Shown: one piece after another, positions 50,152 to 58,613 of the stretch
Layout: every line of letters starts with the position of its first letter
How positions within the stretch are numbered: the stretch's first letter is position 1
The notes under the pieces: generated by a model
Database searches by the model: none
What the model was told of the DNA's origin: nothing
What the model saw: only the letters and a program-made list of their open reading frames with translations
Assembly (NCBI RefSeq): GCF_001686925.1
Contig: NZ_LVEN01000046.1
Coordinates: 124,001-188,000 of the forward strand
Reading direction: 5' to 3'
Length of the DNA stretch: 64,000 nt
Source of the DNA: Flavobacterium piscis
GTDB taxonomy: Bacteria; Bacteroidota; Bacteroidia; Flavobacteriales; Flavobacteriaceae
Program-made: the position numbers and the translations under genes

Positions 50152-52332
50152 ATGAATTTTCAATCCCACAAAATGCCGCTTCAAATTCGTTTGAGCAAAA
50201 AACTAGCGCTTTTACTTTTTGTCTGTGTAAATTCCTTATGGATTCACGCACAGGAAATCAATTCACCAGACAAAAATCTTTCCTTAAAATTTGAATTAAA
50301 AGAAGGCGGAATCCCGTCTTATCAATTATCATACAAACAAAAAGCAGTTATAAAAGCAAGTTCTTTGGGTTTAGAACTTCAAAATCTGCCGTCTTTTATG
50401 GATGGTTTTACTGTTACCAATACAGCACAATCTTCTGTTGATGAAAATTGGAATCCGGTTTTAGGAGAAGAAAAAACGATTCGCAATCATTATAACGAAT
50501 TGGTTGTCACTTTAGCGCAAGCAAAAAACAACAACAGATACATCCGCATTCGTTTCCGTTTATTCAACGAAGGATTAGGTTTTAGATATGAATTTCCAAA
50601 GCAAAATGACCTGAGTTATTTTGTGATTAAAGAAGAACGTTCTGAATTTAATTTGGCCGGAAATCATAAAATTTTCTGGATTCCGGGAGATTATGACACC
50701 AACGAATACGCTTATACAACATCAAAAATTTCTGAGATTCCTTCGTTAATGAAAAAAGCGACGATCGAAATCAATTCGCAATGGCCAATTAAAGAACTTG
50801 CTGTTCAAACGCCATCTATGATGAAATCTGATAACGGTTTGTACATCAACATTCACGAAGCAGGTTTAATCAATTATCCGGCGATGTATCTTGAAGTTGA
50901 TGCTGCAAACAACAAAATGCGCAGTCATTTGGCGCCAGATGCAGTGGGTGCAAAAGGTTATATGCAGACAGATGCCCAATCGCCTTGGAGAACTATTGTT
51001 GTTAGCGATAAAGCAACTGAAATCTTGGCTTCAAAATTAATTCTGAATCTTAACGAACCGACAAGTTACAAAGATGTTTCCTGGATCAAACCGGTAAAAT
51101 ACATCGGAATTTGGTGGGAATATTTCGTTGCCGGAAAAAGTACCTGGGCTTTCGGAAAAGAAAATAATGTAAAATTGACTGATGATTTTACGAAGCTTAC
51201 GCCGAATGGAAAACACGGAGCTACAACAGAACGTGCAAAAGAATATATTGATTTTGCTTCTAAAAATGGTTTCGATGCAATTTTGATCGAAGGCTGGAAC
51301 ATTGGATGGGAAGACTGGATTGGAAACTGGAAAGAAGAAGTTTTTGATTACGTTACTGCTTACCCTGATTTTGATGTTAAGGCAGTTCATGAATATGCGG
51401 CTTCAAAAGGAGTTAAAATAATCATGCACCACGAAACTTCAGGATCTGCAACAAATTATGAGCGTCGTTTAGATCGTGCTTTTCAGTTTATGAATGACAA
51501 CGGTTACGACGCAGTAAAAACAGGATATGTAGGTAAAATTATTCCGCGTGGCGAACACCATGACGGGCAATGGATGGTGAATCATTACATCAATGTAGCC
51601 AAACGTGCCGCCGATTATAAAATCATGATTAACAGTCATGAAGCAGTTCGTCCAACAGGTTTGCACCGAACTTTCCCAAACTGGATTGCACAAGAATCAG
51701 CCAGAGGAACGGAGTTTGAATCAATGGGAGGATTGAATCCAGATCATACTACGATTTTACCATTTACAAGATTGATGGGAGGCCCAATGGATTTTACTCC
51801 GGGGATTTTCCAAACTGATCTTTCGTATTACGGAACAGGAAGTACGCAGCGTGTCAATACCACTTTGGTAAAACAATTGGCGTATTATGTTACAATGTAC
51901 AGCCCGTTGCAAATGGCGGCTGATATTCCGGGGAATTACGAGCGTTTTCCAGATGCTTTTCAGTTCATTAAAGATGTTGCTGTCGATTGGGATAACAGTT
52001 ATATTCTGGAAGCTGAACCTGGAGATTACATCACAATCGCCCGTAAAGCTAAAGGAAAAGACGCATGGTTTGTGGGAGGAATCACAGACGAAAATGCAAG
52101 AACTGCCAACATCACATTTGATTATTTACCTGCCGGCAAAAAATTCATCGCAACAATTTATGCAGATGCTAAAGAAGCCAACTGGGATAAAAATCCACAG
52201 AAATATACTGTCACTAAAGTTGTTGTAACCTCAAAAACAATTTTAAAACAATATTTAGCTCCGGGCGGAGGTGTTGCTATTAGTGTTAAGGAAGGAAATG
52301 CATCAGAATTAAAGGGACTGAAAAAGATATAA
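50152..52332 (+). CDS. GH97 alpha-glucosidase (SusB-like)
   Basis: This 726-residue periplasmic enzyme should release glucose from imported maltodextrins. A signal peptide ends near SLWIHAQE. The N-terminal GH97 beta-sandwich (about 30-290) and the (beta/alpha)8 domain follow, with FDAILIEGWNIGWEDW. Key glutamates match the inverting SusB set by spacing: E428 in MHHETSG, E497 in INSHEAVRPTG and E521 in SARGTEFE, corresponding to E439, E508 and E532 of SusB. The inverting alpha-glucosidase reading, as opposed to a retaining alpha-galactosidase, rests on that glutamate pair. A start at 50173 is also possible. Confidence 0.94.
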   Translation: MNFQSHKMPLQIRLSKKLALLLFVCVNSLWIHAQEINSPDKNLSLKFELKEGGIPSYQLSYKQKAVIKASSLGLELQNLPSFMDGFTVTNTAQSSVDENWNPVLGEEKTIRNHYNELVVTLAQAKNNNRYIRIRFRLFNEGLGFRYEFPKQNDLSYFVIKEERSEFNLAGNHKIFWIPGDYDTNEYAYTTSKISEIPSLMKKATIEINSQWPIKELAVQTPSMMKSDNGLYINIHEAGLINYPAMYLEVDAANNKMRSHLAPDAVGAKGYMQTDAQSPWRTIVVSDKATEILASKLILNLNEPTSYKDVSWIKPVKYIGIWWEYFVAGKSTWAFGKENNVKLTDDFTKLTPNGKHGATTERAKEYIDFASKNGFDAILIEGWNIGWEDWIGNWKEEVFDYVTAYPDFDVKAVHEYAASKGVKIIMHHETSGSATNYERRLDRAFQFMNDNGYDAVKTGYVGKIIPRGEHHDGQWMVNHYINVAKRAADYKIMINSHEAVRPTGLHRTFPNWIAQESARGTEFESMGGLNPDHTTILPFTRLMGGPMDFTPGIFQTDLSYYGTGSTQRVNTTLVKQLAYYVTMYSPLQMAADIPGNYERFPDAFQFIKDVAVDWDNSYILEAEPGDYITIARKAKGKDAWFVGGITDENARTANITFDYLPAGKKFIATIYADAKEANWDKNPQKYTVTKVVVTSKTILKQYLAPGGGVAISVKEGNASELKGLKKI

Positions 52333-52340
52333 TTTTTTTC

Positions 52341-52498
52341 GCCACGAATTGCACGAATTAGCACGAATTAATTTTTAAAAGTAAATGCCGGATGAAAAAT
52401 TTCATCCGGCATTTTTATTATTTTTTGGCACAAATCTACACGAATTAAATTCGGTTTGCTTCATATAAAAATTTGTGAAAATTCGGAAAATTCGTGGC
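52341..52498. repeat. GCCACGAATT-word palindrome enclosing a terminator
   Basis: GCCACGAATT (52341-52350) and its exact complement (52489-52498) bound a 158-base element with further CACGAATTA words on both sides. A 15-bp terminator hairpin sits inside. The outer arms resemble, in style but not sequence, the other word-based palindromes in this window. Confidence 0.6.
52383..52419 (+). terminator. Terminator between convergent GH97 and DUF5683 genes
   Basis: A perfect 15-bp stem (52383-52397 / 52400-52414) with a two-base loop and T runs on both strands. It can serve both converging genes. Confidence 0.85.
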
Positions 52499-52506
52499 AG
52501 CCTTTT

Positions 52507-53061
52507 TTAAAATGAATAATTTAAAGCAACACCAAAATCATTTTTTGATGTAATAGTATTTCTATTAATTGCTGGCATAAAGACCAGTTTCTCACTTACA
52601 TTAAATTGTGATAAAGCAGCATCAATGTTAGCATCAATAATATTCAAAACATAAAACCCAACTAAAAATAGAGCAGATAAATCTCTGTTTCTTTGAAATT
52701 GTTTTTGAGCGACAAGCAATTGACTCTCACTTAAACCAGCCAAATATTCTGAATCACTTGGATTTCCTGCAAGCCTGTTTTTATATTCGTCTCTGTAAAG
52801 ATTATAATTTTTATTACTATCTATATAAAAATAAGTACTAGTGCCAATTGCTCCGTAAACCAAAGGGACTTTCCAATACTTTTTATTATAAATCTGACCT
52901 AAACCAGGCAAAATAGCCGAATAAAAAGCTGCTTTTTCAGGGCGAAGCGGATCAATCGTTTCTGTTTTTAAAGTATCCTTTATAATTATTTTGCTCTTTT
53001 CCTGAGCTGAGAGTGAAGCTAATCCCAAAAATAAAAACAGTAAAATTAATTGATAGTGCAT
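52507..53061 (-). CDS. DUF5683-family exported protein
   Basis: This 184-residue protein has a signal peptide (LILLFLFLGLASLSAQE). The conserved start of the mature part is AAFYSAILPGLGQIYNKKYWKVPLVYG (seen as ILPGLGQIYNKKYWK). Membrane-like segments lie around residues 58-76 and 130-148. This is the DUF5683 pattern of Bacteroidota. It is predicted to be envelope-associated and its function is unknown. It lies 108 bases downstream of mfd on the same strand and may share its transcript. Confidence 0.8.
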   Translation of the reverse strand: MHYQLILLFLFLGLASLSAQEKSKIIIKDTLKTETIDPLRPEKAAFYSAILPGLGQIYNKKYWKVPLVYGAIGTSTYFYIDSNKNYNLYRDEYKNRLAGNPSDSEYLAGLSESQLLVAQKQFQRNRDLSALFLVGFYVLNIIDANIDAALSQFNVSEKLVFMPAINRNTITSKNDFGVALNYSF

Positions 53062-53169
53062 ATAAAAGTTCCTTTGAAAATTTTGATCAAAGAAAACTTT
53101 TAGTTCTAAGATTTTTCTTAAATAAAAGATAAATAAAACTTAAGATTTTTTCGCCACAAATTTCAACAA

Positions 53170-56100
53170 TTACTCGCCCAACATTTCCATCAATTCCAAA
53201 GCCCGTTTAGTAGATTTTACATTCTCGAAAGTTAACAAAAGTCGCAAACCATTTGGCGTTTGTTTTTCTTTCATTGTGCAAAGGTTACTATATTTTTGTA
53301 CAAATTGCAGCACCTTTCTGAACTTAGAAGACTGATAATAATCAGATTGCTGATCTGAAACAAAATAGCCAATCATTTTTCCTTTCTTCATCACTAGTTT
53401 CTCGATTCCGATATTGGTTGCAATCCATTTGATACGAATGCTATTCATCAAGGCATTGGCGCGAGGAGGCATTGGGCCGAAACGGTCAATTAATTTGTTT
53501 TGAAAAATAACCAGTTCGGCTTCATTTTTTACAGAACCCAACTCGTTGTATAAACTCAGACGTTCGGTAACATTATTGATGTATTCGTCCGAAAATAACA
53601 ACTCAAAATCGGTATCAATTTGTAAATCTTTTACATATTCCTTCGTTTCAATATCGTTCTCTTCAGGATATAAATCTTTGAATTCATTTTCTTTTAATTC
53701 TTCGATGGCTTCGTTCATTATTTTTTGGTACGTATCAAAACCAATTTCGTTGATGAAACCGCTTTGTTCGCCACCTAATAAATCTCCGGCACCACGAATT
53801 TCAAGATCCTTCATGGCGATGTTGAAACCGCTTCCGAGTTCGCTAAATTGTTCCAAAGCCTGAATACGTTTTCTGGCATCTTCAGTCATAGAAGAATACG
53901 GCGGACAGATGAAATAACAGAATGCTTTTTTGTTGCTTCGCCCTACTCGACCACGCATTTGATGCAGATCTGACAATCCGAAATTATTGGCATTATTGAT
54001 GAAAATCGTGTTGGCATTTGGTACATCCAAACCACTTTCGATAATCGTGGTTGCCACCAAAACATCAAAATCGCCGTTCATGAAGCCTAACATTAATTCC
54101 TCAAGTTTGGCTCCTTCCATTTGTCCGTGGCCAATTCCAACTCTGGCATTTGGTACCAAACGCTGAATCATTCCGGCCACTTCTTTTATGTTTTCGATTC
54201 GGTTATTGATAAAGAAAACTTGTCCGTTTCGCTGAATTTCATATGAAATGGCGTCACGAATTATTTCTTCATTAAATCCAACAACATTGGTTTCAATTGG
54301 ATAACGGTTTGGCGGAGGTGTTGTAATTACTGATAAATCGCGCGCGGCCATTAACGAAAACTGAAGTGTTCTCGGAATTGGCGTTGCCGTCAATGTTAGT
54401 GTATCAACATTTGCAGCGATCGTTTTTAATTTGTCTTTTACGTTTACACCGAATTTTTGTTCCTCATCGACAATCAATAAACCAAGGTCTTTAAAAACCA
54501 CATTTTTGTTTACTAATTGATGTGTTCCGATGACGATATCCAGTTTTCCTTCGGCTAAATCTTTTAAGGTTTGTGTTTTTTGTTTTGCTGTTCTGAATCG
54601 GTTTAAATAACCAATTGAAACCGGCATATCTTTCAATCGTTCTGTAAAAGTTCTGTAATGCTGGTACGCTAAAATCGTGGTAGGCACTAAAATCGCGACT
54701 TGTTTGCTATTGTCAACCGCTTTAAAAGCAGCACGAATGGCAACCTCGGTTTTACCGAAACCAACATCGCCACAAACCAAACGATCCATTGGGCGGTCGC
54801 TTTCCATGTCGGCTTTTACTTCTTGCGTTGATTTGGTTTGATCTGGCGTATCTTCATAAATAAACGAACTTTCTAATTCGTTTTGCAGATAACTGTCAGG
54901 TGCAAACTGAAAACCTTTTTCTAAACGGCGTTTTGCATACAACTGAATCAAATTGAAAGCAATATGTTTAACGCGCGCTTTGGTTTTTTGTTTTAAAATT
55001 TTCCAGGCGTTCGATCCTAATTTGTATATTTTTGGAGGCGTTCCGTCTTTTCCGTTGTATTTTGAGATTTTATGCAGCGAGTGAATGCTCACATAAACGA
55101 TATCATTATCAGCATAAACCAGTTTTATGGCTTCCTGCGTTTTGCCTTCCACCTGAATTTTCTGCAAACCGCCAAACTTACCAATTCCATGGTCGATATG
55201 CGTTACATAATCACCAACCGAAAGTGCGGTCAATTCCTTCAACGTAATATTCTGCTTTTTAGAATAGCCGTTTTTGATGTTGAATTTATGATAACGTTCA
55301 AAAATCTGATGATCTGTATACGCTGTAATTTGATTTTCTTCGTCAATAAAACCCTGGTACAAAGGCAATACAATAGTGTGATATTGCTTGCGAATATTCT
55401 CTGAATTGGCTTCGTCTAAGGTTTCAAAAATATCATGAAAACGTTTTGCCTGCGTTTCATTCGAACAAAACAAATAATTTTTATAGCCGTTAAAATGATT
55501 GTCGCTCAGATTATTTAGCAGCAAATCAAATTGTTTGTTGAAAGAAGGCTGTGGCTGAAAATGAAATTCAAAATTTTTAGTGGTTTTAAAAATTGACTTT
55601 GAAGCCAATTCTACTATCGAAAAATCCAAAGCGCGTTTGATAAACGAACTTTGATTTAAAAATAATTGTTCAGGCGTAGCGTGTTTTATTTCGCCCGAAA
55701 GTTTCCCAAAAGCTTCTTCGGCTCTTGCGAATTGTTTGTCTAACTGACTAAAAAGTCCGTCGGTATTTTGAATAAAAAGAACGGTTTTTTCTGAAATATA
55801 ATCCAAGAAACTTTCACGGTTTTCCTGAAAGATCTTATTTTCAACATTCGGAATAATCGTGATTTTTTTATGGGTTTCTACCGATAATTGGGTTTCTACA
55901 TCAAAGCTTCTGATGCTGTCGACTTCATTTCCGAAGAATTCAATTCTGTACGGATGATCGTTTGAAAAAGAAAAGACATCGACGATTCCTCCACGAACAG
56001 AGAATTCTCCCGGTTCTGTAATAAAATCAACTCTTTTGAATTCGTATTCGAACAAAACTTCGTTGATAAAATCGATCGAAATTTTATCGTTCAAAGCGAC

Positions 56101-56535
56101 TTTCAACGTGTTTTTATCTAATTGCTGGCGCGTCACTACTTTCTCAAAAAGCGCTTCCGGATACGTAACAATTATGGCTGGTTTTTTGCGAGAATTAATT
56201 CGGTTTAAAACCTCAGCGCGAAGCAAAACATTCGCATTGTCTGTTTCATCAATTTGATACGGACGACGAAATGAAGCTGGATAAAACAATACATCCTGCT
56301 CACCGATCATTTGTTCTAGATCGTTCAAATAATAAGCAGCTTCTTCTTTATTGTCTAAAATAACTAAAAAAGGCAACTCGGTTTTTTTGAAAACAGCGCG
56401 TAAAACAAATGAAACTGCAGATCCTAACAATCCGTTAAGATGCATTTTTATCTGATTTTGTTCTAATAATTGTGTGGCAATCTGCTGATTTTTTGGCAGA
56501 TTATCATACATTGTATATAAGGCGTTTTTACTCAA
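53170..56535 (-). CDS. mfd: Transcription-repair coupling factor
   Basis: This 1121-residue DNA translocase removes stalled RNA polymerase and recruits UvrA for strand-specific repair. It has UvrB-like N-terminal domains (QQIATQLLEQ to about 350) and a CarD-like RNA-polymerase-interaction domain (LSVGDYVTHIDHGIGKFGGL, about 425-490). The two RecA-like motor domains have GDVGFGKTEVA near residue 589, VDEEQKFGV near 690, TATPIPRTLQ and GRVGRSNKKAFCYF. The C-terminal TRCF domain (about 985-1085) follows. The length is typical. Its start overlaps the upstream lipoprotein gene by eight bases, so the two are translationally coupled. Confidence 0.96.
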   Translation of the reverse strand: MSKNALYTMYDNLPKNQQIATQLLEQNQIKMHLNGLLGSAVSFVLRAVFKKTELPFLVILDNKEEAAYYLNDLEQMIGEQDVLFYPASFRRPYQIDETDNANVLLRAEVLNRINSRKKPAIIVTYPEALFEKVVTRQQLDKNTLKVALNDKISIDFINEVLFEYEFKRVDFITEPGEFSVRGGIVDVFSFSNDHPYRIEFFGNEVDSIRSFDVETQLSVETHKKITIIPNVENKIFQENRESFLDYISEKTVLFIQNTDGLFSQLDKQFARAEEAFGKLSGEIKHATPEQLFLNQSSFIKRALDFSIVELASKSIFKTTKNFEFHFQPQPSFNKQFDLLLNNLSDNHFNGYKNYLFCSNETQAKRFHDIFETLDEANSENIRKQYHTIVLPLYQGFIDEENQITAYTDHQIFERYHKFNIKNGYSKKQNITLKELTALSVGDYVTHIDHGIGKFGGLQKIQVEGKTQEAIKLVYADNDIVYVSIHSLHKISKYNGKDGTPPKIYKLGSNAWKILKQKTKARVKHIAFNLIQLYAKRRLEKGFQFAPDSYLQNELESSFIYEDTPDQTKSTQEVKADMESDRPMDRLVCGDVGFGKTEVAIRAAFKAVDNSKQVAILVPTTILAYQHYRTFTERLKDMPVSIGYLNRFRTAKQKTQTLKDLAEGKLDIVIGTHQLVNKNVVFKDLGLLIVDEEQKFGVNVKDKLKTIAANVDTLTLTATPIPRTLQFSLMAARDLSVITTPPPNRYPIETNVVGFNEEIIRDAISYEIQRNGQVFFINNRIENIKEVAGMIQRLVPNARVGIGHGQMEGAKLEELMLGFMNGDFDVLVATTIIESGLDVPNANTIFINNANNFGLSDLHQMRGRVGRSNKKAFCYFICPPYSSMTEDARKRIQALEQFSELGSGFNIAMKDLEIRGAGDLLGGEQSGFINEIGFDTYQKIMNEAIEELKENEFKDLYPEENDIETKEYVKDLQIDTDFELLFSDEYINNVTERLSLYNELGSVKNEAELVIFQNKLIDRFGPMPPRANALMNSIRIKWIATNIGIEKLVMKKGKMIGYFVSDQQSDYYQSSKFRKVLQFVQKYSNLCTMKEKQTPNGLRLLLTFENVKSTKRALELMEMLGE

Positions 56536-57160
56536 CTCTCTGTAATTTTTTATCTAAATTTTGTGCCTGAACCGGAACTGGAACTGTACTAGAGTTCGGA
56601 ATCGCACGTGTCGTATCTAACATTTTAAGGAAATCTTCTTCTCCCTGCTCTTTCGGAATTTTACTTTTTACAAAAATATTATCCATTTGTCTTTGTAAAG
56701 ACACTAATTCTTTATTGATGTCTCCCACTAAAAAAGTCACTTTATCAGCCGGAATCTGATTTAAATGAATAAATAAATCCATCATTTTGATTTTGGTGAT
56801 CAAAATAGAAATTCGGCTTTTTATGGCAGGTACATTAAATTCTGCGGGAATATTGCTATTTAATGCCATCGCTTTTTTTGAAATCGCCCTTGACTTTTTC
56901 TGGAAAGCTCCGATTGTTTTTCTGGGCTTATCACCAATTTCTTTTAAAAATTCGCGCCATTCATTCCATGAACTTACTTTTTGTTCTGAAATTTCATTGA
57001 TCGGCTCGTCAATAAATACCCATCCTTTATTGATATTATTAAAAATAACTTCCTTTTTTTTAGCTTCTTTTTCATTTTCAGCACGACGTTTTTCGTCTTC
57101 ATTTTGGCATGAATTCAATACAAAAACAAAAAGCAGAAAAAGAGATATTTTATATTTCAT
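56528..57160 (-). CDS. Lipoprotein of unknown function, co-transcribed with mfd
   Basis: From ATG 57160 the protein has 210 residues. A lipoprotein signal with LNSC (C18) is followed by a charged Glu/Lys stretch (EDEKRRAENEKEAKKKE) and a helical body. The C-terminal tail is rich in Pro/Val/Gln (SSTVPVPVQAQNLDKKLQ). I do not recognise a family. The eight-base overlap with mfd is the main clue and says only that it is expressed together with it. The start at 57160 is preferred over 57172 because MKYKISLFLLF is a standard signal start. Confidence 0.75.
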   Translation of the reverse strand: MKYKISLFLLFVFVLNSCQNEDEKRRAENEKEAKKKEVIFNNINKGWVFIDEPINEISEQKVSSWNEWREFLKEIGDKPRKTIGAFQKKSRAISKKAMALNSNIPAEFNVPAIKSRISILITKIKMMDLFIHLNQIPADKVTFLVGDINKELVSLQRQMDNIFVKSKIPKEQGEEDFLKMLDTTRAIPNSSTVPVPVQAQNLDKKLQRVE

Positions 57161-57265
57161 TTGGTAAAACATTAAGCTACAAAGTTACAAAGTAAATTTA
57201 CAATTACGAATGCTGTTTTTTGCTAAAGATTCTATAAATCATGGTTGTTTTTTTGGCTGGAAAAT
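57161..57265. other. Divergent promoter region, mfd side
   Basis: On the minus strand TAACTTTG (57180-57187) is a -7 element for the lipoprotein-mfd unit, about 20 bases from its ATG. No gene is present. The remainder up to 57567 is a GCAAAG repeat and the tdh promoter, listed separately. Confidence 0.5.
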
Positions 57266-57428
57266 TTAACCGCAAAGAGCGCAAAGTTTTATAATTTAAG
57301 TCGTTTTATAAAAGCACAAGTTCGCAAAGCTGGTTCAACGCAAAGCTTTGCGAACTTGTGCTTTCTAAACTTACTGTAAGATAAAAAATCTTTGCGCTCT
57401 TTGCGGTAGAAACCTTTTGCGTGCTTTG
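57266..57428. repeat. GCAAAG-word palindromic repeat, copy 4
   Basis: A perfect 18-bp outer inverted repeat (57269-57286 / 57390-57407) has ACCGCAAAGAGCGCAAAG words. A perfect 21-bp inner inverted repeat (57311-57331 / 57344-57364) is nested within it. An extra TTTGCGTGCTTTGCGGT tail runs to about 57432. The outer arm is almost identical to that of copy 1 at 10725-10867. It lies between divergent genes. Confidence 0.85.
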
Positions 57429-57537
57429 CGGTAAAAATAATTAAACACCTCAACGGAGAATAATCCAAAAAAGCATCTTCATCATTGTTAAATTTATAAT
57501 TTGTTGTAATGAAAAGTAAAAATATTTGCGAAAACGT

Positions 57538-57545
57538 TATATTTG
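57538..57545 (+). promoter_or_regulatory. -7 element of the threonine dehydrogenase promoter
   Basis: TATATTTG matches the consensus, 23 bases before ATG 57568. A longer frame from 57526 would begin upstream of it and is rejected. Confidence 0.5.
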
Positions 57546-57567
57546 TACATCTAAAAAAACATTACAA

Positions 57568-58506
57568 ATGAATCCAAAAATATTGATCATTGGCGCTTGC
57601 GGTCAGATTGGGACAGAACTGACTCAAAAACTGCGCAAATTATACGGTACAGACAATGTAATTGCGTCTGATATTCGAAAATTAAATACTGACGTTGTTA
57701 ATTCGGGTCCGTTTGAAGTGGTCAATGCTTTAGATTTTAACCAAATCGAACATCTTGTCGAAGTGCATCAAATTACCGATATTTATTTGATGGCGGCACT
57801 TTTATCGGCTACAGCCGAAAAAAATCCTGCGTTTGCCTGGGATTTGAATATGAATTCGTTATTTCACGTTTTGAATTTAGCGAAAGCAAAAAAAATAAAA
57901 AAGATTTTCTGGCCATCAAGTATTGCCGTTTTTGGACCTACAACTCCAAAAGAAAATACGCCTCAATACACAATAATGGAACCTTCGACGGTTTACGGAA
58001 TCAGCAAACAAGCGGGTGAAAGGTGGTGCGAATATTACCATAACATTTATGGTGTTGATGTTCGAAGCATCCGTTATCCTGGTTTAATTAGCTGGTCTAC
58101 ACCTCCGGGTGGCGGAACTACAGATTATGCAGTTGATATTTTCTATAAGGCTATTGCCGATAAAAAATACGAATGCTTTTTATCCTCTGAAACAAAAATG
58201 CCGATGATGTATATGGATGATGCAATTGAAGCTACTATCAATATCATGAAAGCTCCTGCTGAAGATATCAAAATACATTCATCTTATAATTTGGCTGCAA
58301 TGAGTTTTACTCCTACTGAAATTGCTGCTGAAATTAAAAAACATATTCCTGAATTTACGATTACTTATGAGCCTGATTTCCGTCAGAAAATTGCGGACAG
58401 CTGGCCGGCAAGTATCGATGATTCATCTGCAAGAGAAGACTGGGGCTGGAATCATACCTTTGATCTTGAATCGATGACAAAAGATATGTTGGAGCATTTA
58501 AGATAA
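57568..58506 (+). CDS. tdh: L-threonine 3-dehydrogenase, SDR type
   Basis: This 312-residue NAD-dependent short-chain dehydrogenase/epimerase-like enzyme has the Rossmann motif G9-x-x-G12-x-x-G15 (LIIGACGQIGTEL). The catalytic pair is Y143 and K147 in TVYGISKQAGERW, with SSIAVFGPTTPKENTPQ before it. The set of motifs is that of the UDP-galactose-epimerase-like threonine dehydrogenase known from Flavobacterium frigidimaris, which turns threonine into 2-amino-3-ketobutyrate. No kbl gene is adjacent. Other sugar-nucleotide epimerases share the fold, but RYPGLISWSTPPGGGTTDYAVDIF (seen as GLISWSTPPGGGTTDYA) is specific to this group. Confidence 0.88.
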   Translation: MNPKILIIGACGQIGTELTQKLRKLYGTDNVIASDIRKLNTDVVNSGPFEVVNALDFNQIEHLVEVHQITDIYLMAALLSATAEKNPAFAWDLNMNSLFHVLNLAKAKKIKKIFWPSSIAVFGPTTPKENTPQYTIMEPSTVYGISKQAGERWCEYYHNIYGVDVRSIRYPGLISWSTPPGGGTTDYAVDIFYKAIADKKYECFLSSETKMPMMYMDDAIEATINIMKAPAEDIKIHSSYNLAAMSFTPTEIAAEIKKHIPEFTITYEPDFRQKIADSWPASIDDSSAREDWGWNHTFDLESMTKDMLEHLR

Positions 58507-58562
58507 ACGAATCTTAGCTTACATAAAAAACTTTTTGTCGAGCAGAAAATTTTAAACAAAAA

Positions 58563-58601
58563 AAATACCGAAGCGTTAATTAACCTTCGGTATTTTTTTG
58601 T
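58563..58601. terminator. Terminator between tdh and the convergent VIT gene
   Basis: AAATACCGAAG / CTTCGGTATTT arms (58563-58573 / 58585-58595) have A/T runs on both sides. It can serve both converging genes. Confidence 0.85.
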
Positions 58602-58613
58602 TTGTACTTTTTT

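Noticed and set aside
53546..53863. Open frames on the plus strand inside mfd
   Set aside because: They lie opposite a long, clearly conserved coding sequence, have no promoter or family features, and are shadows of it. The same holds for antisense frames within sucA, nuo, susC, GH97 and the aldehyde dehydrogenase.
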